From: Roseiarcus sp963759955
GTDB taxonomy: Bacteria; Pseudomonadota; Alphaproteobacteria; Rhizobiales; Beijerinckiaceae
Assembly (NCBI GenBank): GCA_963759955.1
Contig: CAVXCA010000040.1
Span: 66,230-130,229 of the forward strand
Length of the DNA stretch: 64,000 bases
Direction: 5' to 3'
Every line of letters starts with the position of its first letter. Position 1 is the first letter of the stretch. The translations under genes and the position numbers were made by a program. The notes beneath the pieces are model-generated. The model was given only the letters and a program-made list of their open reading frames with translations. It had not been told where the DNA came from and did not search any database. This document shows positions 1 through 8,444 of the stretch, piece after piece.

Positions 1-2
1 CC

Positions 3-899
3 GCCGCCGAACCCACCATCCCGATCATCGTCAAGGACACTACCTCCTTCTATTGGCAGATCGTGCTCGCCGGCGCCCGCCAGGCGGGCAAGGATCTCGG
101 AGTCAAAGTTCCCGAACTCGGCGCGCAGTCGGAATCCGACATCAACGGCCAGATTTCGATCCTCGAAAACGCGGTCGCCGAGAAGCCCGCTGCGATCGTC
201 ATTTCGCCGACCGAATTCAAGGCGCTCGGCAAGCCGATCGACGAGGCGGCCAAGAAGGTGCCGATCGTCGGCATCAACTCGGCGGCCAATTCGAAGGCCT
301 TCTCATCGTTCTTGACGACCGATAACGTCCAGGGCGGACGCATCGCGGCCGACGGCCTGGCCCAGGCGATCATCGAGAAATACGGCAAGGCGGAAGGCGA
401 CGTCGCGCTCATCACTTCGATTCCTGGCGTCGGCTCGCTCGAGGCGCGCGCCAAGGGCTTCAAGGAAGAACTCGCGGCCAAATATCCCGGCCTCAAGCTC
501 GTCGCCGACAAAGTCGCCGACGGCATGGCGACGACCGCCCTCAACATCATGACCGATCTCATTACCGCCAATCCCAACCTGCGCGGCGTTTTCGCCTCGA
601 ACCTGATCATGGCCCAGGGCGCGGGCCAGGCGATCGCCGAAAACAAGAAGGCCGACACCATCAAGCTCGTCGGCTTCGACAACGACGACAAACTCGTCGG
701 CTACCTCAAGGACGGGACGATCTACGCCCTGGTGGTGCAGGACCCGTACCGGATGGGCTACGACGGCATCAAGACCGCGCTCGCCGTCTCGAAGGGTGAG
801 AAGGTCGAGACCTTCGTCGACACCGGCGCCAACCTGATCACCAAGGCCAACATGAACGGCGAAAAGCAGCAGGCCCTGCTGAACCCGAAGGTCAAGTGA
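3..899 (+). CDS. Sugar ABC transporter periplasmic substrate-binding protein (5' partial)
   Basis: The reading frame is open from the window edge, so the N-terminus and signal peptide are missing. The visible 298 residues have the two-lobed type I periplasmic binding protein pattern (Peripla_BP_4, ribose/xylose-binding type). It opens with a VKDTTSFYWQIVLAG strand-helix, followed by ISILENAVAEKP, then VGINSAAN, and later the second-lobe motif KLVGFDNDDKLVGYLKDG and VVQDPYRMGYDG. It would bind a sugar or polyol in the periplasm and deliver it to the ATPase and permease encoded next. The substrate cannot be told from sequence. It reads into a 230-bp gap with a hairpin before the ATPase gene, a common arrangement that keeps binding protein levels above those of the membrane components. 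Confidence 0.93.
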   Translation, partial: AAEPTIPIIVKDTTSFYWQIVLAGARQAGKDLGVKVPELGAQSESDINGQISILENAVAEKPAAIVISPTEFKALGKPIDEAAKKVPIVGINSAANSKAFSSFLTTDNVQGGRIAADGLAQAIIEKYGKAEGDVALITSIPGVGSLEARAKGFKEELAAKYPGLKLVADKVADGMATTALNIMTDLITANPNLRGVFASNLIMAQGAGQAIAENKKADTIKLVGFDNDDKLVGYLKDGTIYALVVQDPYRMGYDGIKTALAVSKGEKVETFVDTGANLITKANMNGEKQQALLNPKVK

Positions 900-963
900 T
901 CGAGACGACGCGCGTTCCGCCGTCACCGGTCGCACGCGGCCGACGACGGGAGGCGGCGCATAA

Positions 964-991
964 GGGATGAGGCGCCCCGGCCCCTCATCCC
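964..991. repeat. Inverted repeat between binding-protein and ATPase genes
   Basis: GGGATGAGG (964-972) and CCTCATCCC (983-991) form a perfect 9-bp stem with a 10-nt loop, without a T tract. It lies 65 nt after the binding-protein stop. It may stabilise the upstream mRNA end or partly terminate, lowering expression of the ATPase and permease; that role is inferred from position only. Confidence 0.5.
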
Positions 992-1129
992 CACGCTTTC
1001 GCCGCAAAGCGCGCGAGGGCGCGTTTTGTCTCGCATCGAACCGCTTCGCCCGCGGGAGCGCGCTTGCGCGGCCGGGAGCTCTAGCGGATGATAAATTAAG
1101 GTGTCCTGTCAGTCGGGTGGATTCGCCAG

Positions 1130-2650
1130 ATGTCCGTGCCTGCCCAAACTTCGCCGAGTCCCGCCGCGACCGACGCGCCCCTCCTCGCTCTGCACAAACT
1201 CGACAAGCGCTTCGGCGGCACCCATGCGCTCAAGGCGGTGGATCTGACGTTCGAGCAGGGCGAAATCCACGCGATCGTCGGCGAAAACGGCGCCGGCAAG
1301 TCGACACTGATCAAGCTGCTGACCGGAGTATACCCTCGAACTTCCGGCGAAGTTTACTGGCAAGGCAGGCCGGTGCCGCTAGTCAATCCGCATGAGGCGA
1401 TCAGCCTGGGCATCAACGCGGTCCACCAAGAGGTCGTGCTCTGCGGGCATCTGACCGTGGCGAGCAACATCTTCCTCGGCGACGAAATGACACGGGGCGG
1501 GCTGCTCAATCACAAGGCGATGCTGCGCGAGGCCCAGAAGCTGCTCGACGAACTCGGCTTCGACCTGCCTGCCGGTGCGATCCTCTCGTCGCTCACCATC
1601 GGCCAGCAGCAATTGGTGGCGACCGCGCGCGCCGAACGGCGCGGCGCCAAATTCCTGATCTTCGACGAGCCGACCGCCTATCTCACGCGCCAGGAAACCG
1701 CCGCCCTGTTCAAGCTGATCCGCCGCCTCAAGGCGAATGGCGTGACCATCGTCTATATCAGCCATCGTCTCGAGGAAGTGTTCGAACTCTGCGACCGCGT
1801 CTCGATCCTGCGCGACGGCGCGCTGGTGGGCACGCGGCGCGTCAGCGAAACCAATGAGGCCGATCTCATCGCCCTGATGATCAACCGCACGATCGAGCAG
1901 ATCTACCACAAGGACCAGGTCCCGCTCGGCGCAACAATTCTTGAAACGGAGAAGCTTTCCGGCAAGGGCTTCCACGACGTTACGATCCGCGTGCGCGAGG
2001 GCGAGATCGTCGGTCTCTACGGACTGATCGGCGCGGGGCGCAGCGAATTCGTCCAGAGCCTGTTCGGGCGCTTTCCCGCCACCGGCGGCAAGATCCTGTG
2101 GAAGGGCGCGGAAGTGGCGATTCGCAACGAACGCGCGGCGATGGACCTCGGCATCGCGCTGGCCCCGGAAAGCCGCAGAGATCAAGGGCTGTGCCTCAAT
2201 CTCGGCCTCGGCCTCAACATCAATCTGCCGATCTACCGGCGGCTCGCCGTCGGGCCGCTGATCAATTTGGCCAAGGAAGCAAGCTGCGCCGACAAGCAGA
2301 TTCGCGATGTGCAGATCAAGACCGCTTCGCGTGCGGCGCTCGTGTCGAGCCTTTCCGGAGGCAATCAACAAAAGGTCGTCATCGGCAAGTGGCTCAACCA
2401 CGGGGCCAAGCTCTTCATCTTCGACGAGCCGACCGTCGGCGTCGACGTCGGCACCAAGGCGGAGATCTATCGCCTGCTCGGCTCGCTGCTGCGGCAAGGC
2501 GCGGGCGTGATCATGATTTCGTCCTACCTTCCCGAAGTCTACGAGCTGGCCGACACGCTGCACGTGTTTCGACGTGGCGCGATCGCCGCCACCCATGGCT
2601 ACAAGGACGCGTCGCACGAAACGATTTTGACGGAAGCGATCGGCGTTTGA
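1130..2650 (+). CDS. Sugar ABC transporter ATP-binding protein (RbsA/XylG type, two NBDs)
   Basis: This 506-residue protein has two fused nucleotide-binding domains, the usual size for carbohydrate importers of the CUT2 class. The first NBD has Walker A GENGAGKST, signature LTIGQQQ and Walker B LIFDEPTAYLT. The second has the degenerate P-loop GLIGAGRSE typical of this class, signature LSGGNQQK and Walker B LFIFDEPTVGVD. It powers uptake with the permease starting 24 nt downstream. The first signature reads LTIGQQQ rather than the common LSxGQQQ, a mild variation. Start ATG at 1130 follows a 230-bp intergenic region. Substrate unknown. Confidence 0.95.
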   Translation: MSVPAQTSPSPAATDAPLLALHKLDKRFGGTHALKAVDLTFEQGEIHAIVGENGAGKSTLIKLLTGVYPRTSGEVYWQGRPVPLVNPHEAISLGINAVHQEVVLCGHLTVASNIFLGDEMTRGGLLNHKAMLREAQKLLDELGFDLPAGAILSSLTIGQQQLVATARAERRGAKFLIFDEPTAYLTRQETAALFKLIRRLKANGVTIVYISHRLEEVFELCDRVSILRDGALVGTRRVSETNEADLIALMINRTIEQIYHKDQVPLGATILETEKLSGKGFHDVTIRVREGEIVGLYGLIGAGRSEFVQSLFGRFPATGGKILWKGAEVAIRNERAAMDLGIALAPESRRDQGLCLNLGLGLNINLPIYRRLAVGPLINLAKEASCADKQIRDVQIKTASRAALVSSLSGGNQQKVVIGKWLNHGAKLFIFDEPTVGVDVGTKAEIYRLLGSLLRQGAGVIMISSYLPEVYELADTLHVFRRGAIAATHGYKDASHETILTEAIGV

Positions 2651-2674
2651 TTCCAGAATGAGGGCGTTGAGGGG

Positions 2675-3706
2675 ATGAGCGATCAACAGATATCGAAAGC
2701 GCGCCGGGGCGGTGGGGGGCTCAATATTCTGCTGGGGCTGACGTTGCTCGTCCTTCTGATGGCGATGTGGGTCGCGCTGTCCATCGAGACCACGACCTTT
2801 TGGAGCTCGATCAATATCGCCAACCTGCTGCGCCAGGGCGCGATGATCGCCATTCTGGCGATCGGCGAGACTTTCGTCATCATCACCGGCGGAATCGACC
2901 TTTCCGTCGGCGCGGTCGCGGGCTTCACCAGCATGTTCATCGCACTGCTGCTGACAAACGTCGGTTGGCTCGGCGCTCATGGCTTCGGATTTTTCGCGAC
3001 GATCCCGGGCGCCGTGATCGCAACGCTGCTCATCGGCGTCTTCATTGGCCTTTTCCACGCTTTCGGCGTCGTGCAGATGGGCCTGCCGCCGTTCATCATG
3101 ACGCTGGCGACGATGTATTCGCTGCGCGGCATCGGCCTGCTGATCACTAACGGCGCGACGATCTCGATCGACAACGACGCCTTCACCGGCTTCTCGCGCG
3201 CGAGCTTCCTCGGTTTTCCCTGGACCGACGGTTCGTGGTTCGAGATTCCGATGCTGTTCTGGATGGTGATTCTCGTCGCCGTCCCCGCCTACATTTTGCT
3301 CAATCAGAGCCGCTGGGGGCGTTATCTCTTCGCCATCGGCTCCAATTCGGAGGCGGCGCGGCTTTCCGGCGTCAACGTCAAGGCGATCACCTATCTCGCC
3401 TATATCATCTCGGGCACGTGCGCAGCCTTCGTCGGCGTTCTGCTCGCCATGCGCATCGGCATCGGCAATCCGACCCAAGCCGAGGGCTGGGAATTGCAAG
3501 CGATCGCCTCGTCGGTGATCGGCGGCACCAGTCTGTTCGGCGCGCTGGGCTCGGTGCACGGGCCGCTGATCGGCTCGTTCATCCTGACGACGATCAACAA
3601 CGGCGCCAATCTGCTCAACCTCAACCCGTTCTGGCAGCGCATCATCACCGGCGCGCTGATCATCATCGTGGTCTATTTCGACACCCTGCGGCGCAAGAAG
3701 CGTTGA
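2675..3706 (+). CDS. Sugar ABC transporter permease (RbsC type)
   Basis: A 343-residue polytopic inner-membrane protein of the branched/CUT2 permease family. It has a Lys/Arg-rich N-terminus (residues 5-11), about nine hydrophobic segments, and the conserved stretches TFVIITGGIDLSVGAV near residue 65 and GSNSEAARLSGVNV in the loop that contacts the ATPase. Family members form a homodimer that carries a sugar across the membrane. The ATG at 2675 is preceded by GAGGGG. Its TGA stop overlaps the TTG start of the next gene, so a fourth cistron is coupled to the transporter. Confidence 0.95.
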   Translation: MSDQQISKARRGGGGLNILLGLTLLVLLMAMWVALSIETTTFWSSINIANLLRQGAMIAILAIGETFVIITGGIDLSVGAVAGFTSMFIALLLTNVGWLGAHGFGFFATIPGAVIATLLIGVFIGLFHAFGVVQMGLPPFIMTLATMYSLRGIGLLITNGATISIDNDAFTGFSRASFLGFPWTDGSWFEIPMLFWMVILVAVPAYILLNQSRWGRYLFAIGSNSEAARLSGVNVKAITYLAYIISGTCAAFVGVLLAMRIGIGNPTQAEGWELQAIASSVIGGTSLFGALGSVHGPLIGSFILTTINNGANLLNLNPFWQRIITGALIIIVVYFDTLRRKKR

Positions 3707-4617
3707 CGAACGACGCGCTCGCCTGCGGCGATCTCATCGCCTACCGCCGATATGCCTACGCGCGGTCGGCCGCCGAGGAGGGCGACTGGGGCGCGGCGGC
3801 CGAAGTGCTCGAGCAGGCGCTGGAACGCGCGCCGGGCTGGGCGCCGGCGCTGTTCGCGCTCGGCGAAGCGAAGGAAAAGCTCGGCGACCGCGACAGCGCG
3901 GCCGAGGCGTTCCGCGCCACGCTCGCCGCCGACCCGAGCGACGCGCAGGGCGCGGCAGCGCGGCTGGCGCTGCTCGGAGCGGCCGAAGCGCCGACGGCGC
4001 TGCCCAAGGCCTATGTCGCGCGCTTGTTCGACGATTATGCGCCGCGCTTCAACGCCCATCTGACCGAGGCGCTCGCCTATCGCGGCCCCGAACTCATCGT
4101 CGAAGCGCTCGACGACGTCGATCGCGCGCGCCGTTTCCCGCGTTGCCTCGACCTGGGCTGCGGCGCCGGCCTGATGGGCGCCGCGTTGCACGCGCGCGTG
4201 GCCGAACTCATCGGCGTCGATCTCTCGCCGGCGATGATCGCCAAAGCGCGGGAATCGGGCCGTTACGACGCGCTCGAAGTCGGCGACGTCGTCGATGTCC
4301 TTGCGCGCCGCGATCGAGGCGAATTCGACCTCGTCGTCGCCGCCGACGTTCTGGCCTATATCGGCGATCTCGCCGAGGTCGTCTCCTGGGCCGCGCGCTC
4401 GCTCGCGCCCGGCGGCCTCTTCGCCTTCACCGCCGAGACCGATGCGGGCGAAGGCTTCCGCCTCAGCGCGACCATGCGCTTCGCGCATTCGCGCGGCTAC
4501 GTGCTGGCGACCGCTGCAGCGGCCGGTCTTCAACCGCTCGTCCTGGTCGACGCCTGGGCGCGCCGCGAAGCCGGCCGCGAAGTCCCGGGGCTGGTCTGCG
4601 TCTTCGCGGAACGCTGA
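3703..4617 (+). CDS. TPR-repeat SAM-dependent methyltransferase
   Basis: The 304-residue protein starts with TPR-like helices (residues about 20-92, AAEVLEQALERAPGWAPALF and DRDSAAEAFRATLAADPSDA). A class I methyltransferase domain follows, with the SAM motif CLDLGCGAGLMG at 148-159, acidic GVDLSPAMI in the second motif and LVVAADVLAYIG in motif IV. It belongs to the predicted TPR-methyltransferase group (COG4976 type); the methyl acceptor is unknown. The start chosen is TTG at 3703, sharing bases with the permease TGA (TTGA), since the next in-frame ATG lies deep in the methyltransferase domain. Coupling to a sugar transporter is odd and its meaning is unknown. Confidence 0.85.
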   Translation: MTNDALACGDLIAYRRYAYARSAAEEGDWGAAAEVLEQALERAPGWAPALFALGEAKEKLGDRDSAAEAFRATLAADPSDAQGAAARLALLGAAEAPTALPKAYVARLFDDYAPRFNAHLTEALAYRGPELIVEALDDVDRARRFPRCLDLGCGAGLMGAALHARVAELIGVDLSPAMIAKARESGRYDALEVGDVVDVLARRDRGEFDLVVAADVLAYIGDLAEVVSWAARSLAPGGLFAFTAETDAGEGFRLSATMRFAHSRGYVLATAAAAGLQPLVLVDAWARREAGREVPGLVCVFAER

Positions 4618-4638
4618 GCGCCGGCTGCGTGGGCGCCC

Positions 4639-5472
4639 TCACCCGCGGCTATGGCGCGCCTGCATGATCGCCGCGTTCAGCGCGCCGCCGAACACGAACA
4701 GCGCCGCCATCGCGTAAAGGAACACAAGCGCGATCATCACCGACGCCAGTCCCGCGTAGGTCGAGACGTAGTTGCGCGCGAATTCGCTCAAGTAGGCGCC
4801 GATGATTTCGCCCAACGCGATGCTGCCGACGAAGGTCGCGACGACGCCCGGCGCGATGTCGACGAAGCGCAGCCGCTTGGCCGGCAGCCAGCGATGCGCG
4901 ATGACGAGCGTGATCGTCAGCAGCAAAGTCGCGACGCCGAGCCGCGCGAAGGTGACGACCTCTTGCAGCGGCGCCAGGCCCGGAACAAAGCGCAGCACGG
5001 CCGCCCAGATCAACGGCCCGAGCACGACCAGGAAGGCGAGCGCAAGCAGCGCCGCCGACGCGAGGAGCGCGAAAACGAGGGATTGCAACCGCAGCCGCCA
5101 CCATGGCCGAGGCTCCTGACAGGCGTAAGCGCGGTTGAGGCCGGTGCGCAAAGCTTCGATCGCGCTCGACGAGAAATAGAGCGCCAGAACCGCGCCGAAC
5201 GTCAACAAGCCGCCGCGCGGCGCCGTCAGCACGTTGTGGACTTCGCCGGCGATCGGCCCGGCGACCACGGCGGGCCAAGCGGCGAAGATGAGATGCGTCG
5301 CCTCGTCCGCCAGGCTTTGCGTGCCGAGGAAGCCCGCCAGCGCCGTGACGAAGATCAAGAAGGGAAAGAGCGACGTCAGCGTCGAAAGCGCGATATGGCT
5401 CGCGATCGCCCAGCCATCCTCGGCGATGAAGTGGTTGGTCGCATCATACACGACCGCCCAAAGCTTTCGCAT
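4639..5472 (-). CDS. YihY/UPF0761-family inner membrane protein
   Basis: The 277-residue protein has about six transmembrane segments. It has the family hallmarks AEDGWAIASHIALSTLTSLFPFL near the N-terminus, a Gly/Pro-rich LGPLIWA loop, and YLSEFARNYVSTYAGLASVMIALVFLYAMA near the C-terminus. The family was once called ribonuclease BN, but the function is not established. I start it at ATG 5472 (MRKLWAVVYD) because GGAGGG lies just upstream. A longer reading to 5766 adds about 98 low-complexity residues and would run over the promoter of the divergent regulator. It converges with the methyltransferase, 21 nt between stops. Confidence 0.88.
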   Translation of the reverse strand: MRKLWAVVYDATNHFIAEDGWAIASHIALSTLTSLFPFLIFVTALAGFLGTQSLADEATHLIFAAWPAVVAGPIAGEVHNVLTAPRGGLLTFGAVLALYFSSSAIEALRTGLNRAYACQEPRPWWRLRLQSLVFALLASAALLALAFLVVLGPLIWAAVLRFVPGLAPLQEVVTFARLGVATLLLTITLVIAHRWLPAKRLRFVDIAPGVVATFVGSIALGEIIGAYLSEFARNYVSTYAGLASVMIALVFLYAMAALFVFGGALNAAIMQARHSRG

Positions 5473-5652
5473 TCCCCGACGCCCTCCGCCAACGCGCCGA
5501 TCGGCCCGACCACGGACGCGCAGGGCCAAGATAGGACGACCAGCTAGCCGGGAATAGGGTGAGAGCCGCGTGCAGTTTGGGACCGGCGCCCCGTTCGGCC
5601 CATTTCGCGACCCGCGAACTCGACCAAATCCAACTTGCGCGAAATCAAATAG

Positions 5653-5681
5653 TTGAGCGCGCGCGCATGGTCTCATGATAA
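5653..5681 (+). promoter_or_regulatory. Probable sigma-70 promoter of the OmpR-type regulator
   Basis: TTGAGC (5653-5658) and TGATAA (5676-5681) are separated by 17 nt, in the divergent gap before the regulator at 5754. The predicted transcript would start near 5688 and carry a leader of about 65 nt. Confidence 0.5.
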
Positions 5682-5753
5682 AAAGAAGGCAATCAGCTCG
5701 AACTTGCGGCGCGGAAAGGAGCATTCGCAAACGGGCACGCCATGCGGGGGGAT

Positions 5754-6473
5754 ATGAGCGAACCAATTAGCATTCTGGTCGCCGACGACGATCGCGAAGT
5801 GCGCGCCATATTGCGACAACGCCTCGAAGCCGAAGGCTTCATCGTGATCGAGGCTGAAGACAGAGACAGCGTATTCCGCGCGCTCGAGACCTGTCCCATC
5901 AAACTCATTGCGCTCGGCCTCAAACTCGGTGGGCGGGACGGCTTGAGTCTCGCGCGCGAGGTACGGGCGGCGCGCGACACTCCGGTCATCATGATCATCG
6001 GACGGGACGATCCGATTGATCGCGTCGCCGGGCTCCAGCGAGGCGCCGACGACTACATCATCAAACCCTTCCGTATCCGCGAGGTGTTAATTCGCGTGCG
6101 CAACGTGCTCGCTCGCCACGCCGGTCGCAACGGCGCGGACAGGACGAACGGCGCGCAGCGCTATGCGTTCGATCGCAGCGTCTTCGATCCGATCAAGAAG
6201 GAATTGCGCAGGTCGGAGGGAGGCTTCGTCGACCTGACCGAGACCGAGATCGGCATACTCGAATTGTTCCTCAAGCACCCAGGGCGGGTGTTGTCGCGCG
6301 ACGACATATGGCAGCTGCTTCGGGGCCGCGGCTGCATGCCCCTCGATCGCGCGGTCGACGTGCATATCGCGCGATTGCGTCGCAAGATCGAGGCGCCCGG
6401 CGAGGAGCAGAATATGATCAGGAGCGTCAGGGGCGTCGGCTATGTCTTCGCCACCGATGTCTGGCGAGTATAG
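5754..6473 (+). CDS. OmpR/PhoB-type DNA-binding regulator with a pseudo-receiver
   Basis: A 239-residue protein with an N-terminal receiver (about residues 5-118) and a C-terminal winged helix (about 135-235, LTETEIGILELFLKHPGRVL and RLRRKIEAPG...IRSVRGVGYVF). The acidic pair is present (VADDD), and so is the Lys of IIKPF. The phospho-acceptor position, normally Asp in LLDLxLP, is Gly (LIALGLKLGGRDG, Gly55 from this start), and the Thr switch is Ile (IMIIGRDD). The domain should not be phosphorylated in the usual way, so DNA binding is probably constitutive or set by another signal. ATG 5754 is chosen over 5742 because GGGGGG sits 4 nt upstream. No histidine kinase gene is adjacent. Confidence 0.9.
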   Translation: MSEPISILVADDDREVRAILRQRLEAEGFIVIEAEDRDSVFRALETCPIKLIALGLKLGGRDGLSLAREVRAARDTPVIMIIGRDDPIDRVAGLQRGADDYIIKPFRIREVLIRVRNVLARHAGRNGADRTNGAQRYAFDRSVFDPIKKELRRSEGGFVDLTETEIGILELFLKHPGRVLSRDDIWQLLRGRGCMPLDRAVDVHIARLRRKIEAPGEEQNMIRSVRGVGYVFATDVWRV

Positions 6474-6827
6474 GTCGGTCGCCGGTCCAGCGCCTTGGCA
6501 ATGCGCGACGCAGTCCTCCGGAGTGTAGGGCTTGTCGAGACGAGAGAACTCGTCGAGCGCGCCGCAAGGGCGCGGAAAACCGGCTGTGCGCAGACGTCTC
6601 CTGCGGGCGCTTTCCAATTTGCGCGAGTGCGTGCGCCAATACCACACGCTATTCCGAGCAAATCGTTACAATTCTTAACGTGTCCAGTCCAAATATAAGT
6701 GCTAATAAATTGGTAACGTAGAGTTAATGGCCTGGGGCGGACGGAATCGTGCCAATAGCGGCGGCCGTTGTGGTGCGCACAAAACTAAGTGGCGAAGATT
6801 CTGTCGGTTGTGCGTGGGGGCGTAGAC

Positions 6828-7177
6828 ATGGCAAGGACACAAGGCGGCCCGAGCAAAGAGGCTTCGCCAAAGCGTTCCGAGCCAGGCGCCCGATCAGCGG
6901 CGATCGGCAATAGTCTGACAATACAGAGCGGCGGATTTGCGGCGGAGGGGACGACCCTGCGCTCCAAAGCGCTTAACTATGCCGTGTGCTGGTTCGACGC
7001 CGAGCTCACACCGCCACGGAGCCTCGCCTCGACCAAGAACCCATCGAGACACGGGGCGCCTACGCGCAATTCCATCTCGAGGCCGCGGAAGCCTGTCGCA
7101 CGGCGTTCGCAATTTTCTGGCGCATGCTCGCGGCCGCAAGCAAACAGAGGAAAATCCGCGTCGAACGACAGGCATGA
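6828..7177 (+). pseudogene. Possible frame-broken small ORF (unknown)
   Basis: From ATG 6828, after a G-rich ribosome-binding stretch, one frame reads a plausible hydrophilic protein up to about VCWFDAELTPP (near 7010). A different frame then continues with high GC3 and protein-like composition (LDQEPIETRGAYAQFHLEAA, then IFWRMLAAASKQRK) to a TGA at 7177. The two halves look like one small gene broken by an indel near 7010-7030. I do not recognise it. The surrounding DNA (6474-6827) holds no convincing gene, and 6650-6720 is notably AT-rich. Confidence 0.25.
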
Positions 7178-7300
7178 GGCCGGACAGGACGAAAATCGCG
7201 GCCATTTCAGTCGACGCATGGGGAGTTGAACCGGTTGGGGCCGAGCGCGTTGATTTTCAGCGCGGGTGGGGGGCCGGCGGGCGACAGTGGAAGGGGCGGC

Positions 7301-7531
7301 ATGTTGGTTCAAGAGATCGTTCACTCCAGCTCCAACGCTCGTGAGGCGGGGTTCGCTTCAGTGGAAGGCGATTTCACGCTCGGCTTCGCTGCCGAGGCTT
7401 CAGACCGCGAACTGCTGTCCCCCTGGTTCGCAGCGCGGACGGCGCCCGCCTTCGCGCGATCCGACGACAGGGACTGGATTGGCTTCAAGCGCGCCGGGCC
7501 GGAAACGGCCCCGGCGGGAGGCCGCACATGA
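7301..7531 (+). CDS. Small hypothetical protein coupled to the LuxR-type regulator
   Basis: A 76-residue ORF from ATG 7301, preceded by GGAAGGGG. It begins MLVQEIVHSSSNAREAGF and contains ELLSPWFAARTAPAF; I see no known domain, signal peptide or membrane segment. Its TGA overlaps the ATG of the LuxR-type gene (ATGA), which supports its being translated and coupled to the regulator. A longer in-frame start at 7226 is possible but has a poorer ribosome-binding site. Confidence 0.45.
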   Translation: MLVQEIVHSSSNAREAGFASVEGDFTLGFAAEASDRELLSPWFAARTAPAFARSDDRDWIGFKRAGPETAPAGGRT

Positions 7532-8277
7532 CGCCATCATTTGCTACAGCCGCATTCGAGGCTTGGCCTACGCTAGGCGCAAACACGGAGTCCGATCAAG
7601 GCCGGCTTGTTCTGATCGAACCGCGAAAGCTGTTGCGCGAGACCCTCGTGTATGTGCTAGGCGCAGCCATGCGCGGTACGCGCGTGGAAGGCTGCGCCCG
7701 CGTCGAATATGTCGAGCCGGGCCCTGCCCAGCTGCTGCTGATCGGCATCGATCCGATCCAAGACGTCGACCCCGAGTCTTTGCGGGCAAAGTTCGCAATG
7801 TTGCGCGACGCCTGCCGCCAGGCCCCCATCGGCGCCATCCTTCGTCACGAAGACGCGGCGCTCGCGCGCGCGCTCGGCGCCATGGGCGTGGTGGGAATCA
7901 TACAGCCGAGCTTCACGCTCGCCGTCGCCATCGCCGCGATCCGCCTGATGCTGGTCGGCGGCTCCTGTCTCCCCCCCTATCCGCTACCCCGCGAGGACGA
8001 GCCAACGGCGCTGCCCCCGCCGACGGAACCGATTGAACTCGCGCCAGTTGCGAGCATGTCGTACCCCTCCGACGAACACACGGACCGCGAGCATGGACTG
8101 ACGTCTCGCGAATACGACGTCTTGAAGTGTCTACGAGAGGGCCGCCAGAACAAGATCATCGCATACGAGCTCGGCATCTCCCAAAGTACGGTAAAAGTGC
8201 ATCTGCGCAACATCATGAAGAAATTGCGCGTGTCCAACCGCACACAGGCGGCGCTCGGCACGATGATGCCGCAGTAA
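7528..8277 (+). CDS. LuxR-family transcriptional regulator with degenerate receiver
   Basis: A 249-residue protein. The C-terminal LuxR/FixJ-type helix-turn-helix (about residues 190-245) is clear: LTSREYDVLKCLREGRQNK then ELGISQSTVKVHLRNIMKKL and SNRTQAAL. The N-terminal 135 residues have receiver-like alternation (RLVLIEPRKLLRETL, LLLIGIDPIQD). They lack the acidic pair and a clear phospho-acceptor Asp, so classical phospho-activation is doubtful. A Pro-rich linker follows. It probably binds DNA as a dimer; targets are unknown. It is coupled to the small ORF upstream by ATGA. Confidence 0.85.
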   Translation: MTPSFATAAFEAWPTLGANTESDQGRLVLIEPRKLLRETLVYVLGAAMRGTRVEGCARVEYVEPGPAQLLLIGIDPIQDVDPESLRAKFAMLRDACRQAPIGAILRHEDAALARALGAMGVVGIIQPSFTLAVAIAAIRLMLVGGSCLPPYPLPREDEPTALPPPTEPIELAPVASMSYPSDEHTDREHGLTSREYDVLKCLREGRQNKIIAYELGISQSTVKVHLRNIMKKLRVSNRTQAALGTMMPQ

Positions 8278-8300
8278 GCCGGCGGCCAAGCCGACCGCGC

Positions 8301-8324
8301 ACCGGCGGGCGCGGCTCCGCCGGT
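8301..8324 (+). terminator. Possible terminator hairpin after the LuxR-type gene
   Basis: ACCGGCGG (8301-8308) and CCGCCGGT (8317-8324) form an 8-bp stem 24 nt after the regulator stop. There is no T run after it, so the assignment is weak. Confidence 0.3.
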
Positions 8325-8444
8325 CGCCAGCCCGCACAGCGCGCCGCGCAGACGCCCTTGGCCCCGCTCCCCCAAAGACGCATTGCCACGCCGGCCCGGC
8401 CGAAGCATGGTGCGGCGCAACAACACCTCAGGAGGAGAAAAGAC

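Noticed and set aside
1067..1100. Promoter before the ABC ATPase gene (TTGCGC and TGATAA)
   Set aside because: Spacer is 19 nt and the -35 is poor, so I do not list it.
1379..3559. 726-codon open frame antisense to the ABC transporter
   Set aside because: Runs across two real genes and has the same composition bias as other shadows.
5473..5766. N-terminal extension of the YihY-type gene
   Set aside because: Low-complexity Arg/Gly sequence over the divergent promoter; a better start exists at 5472.
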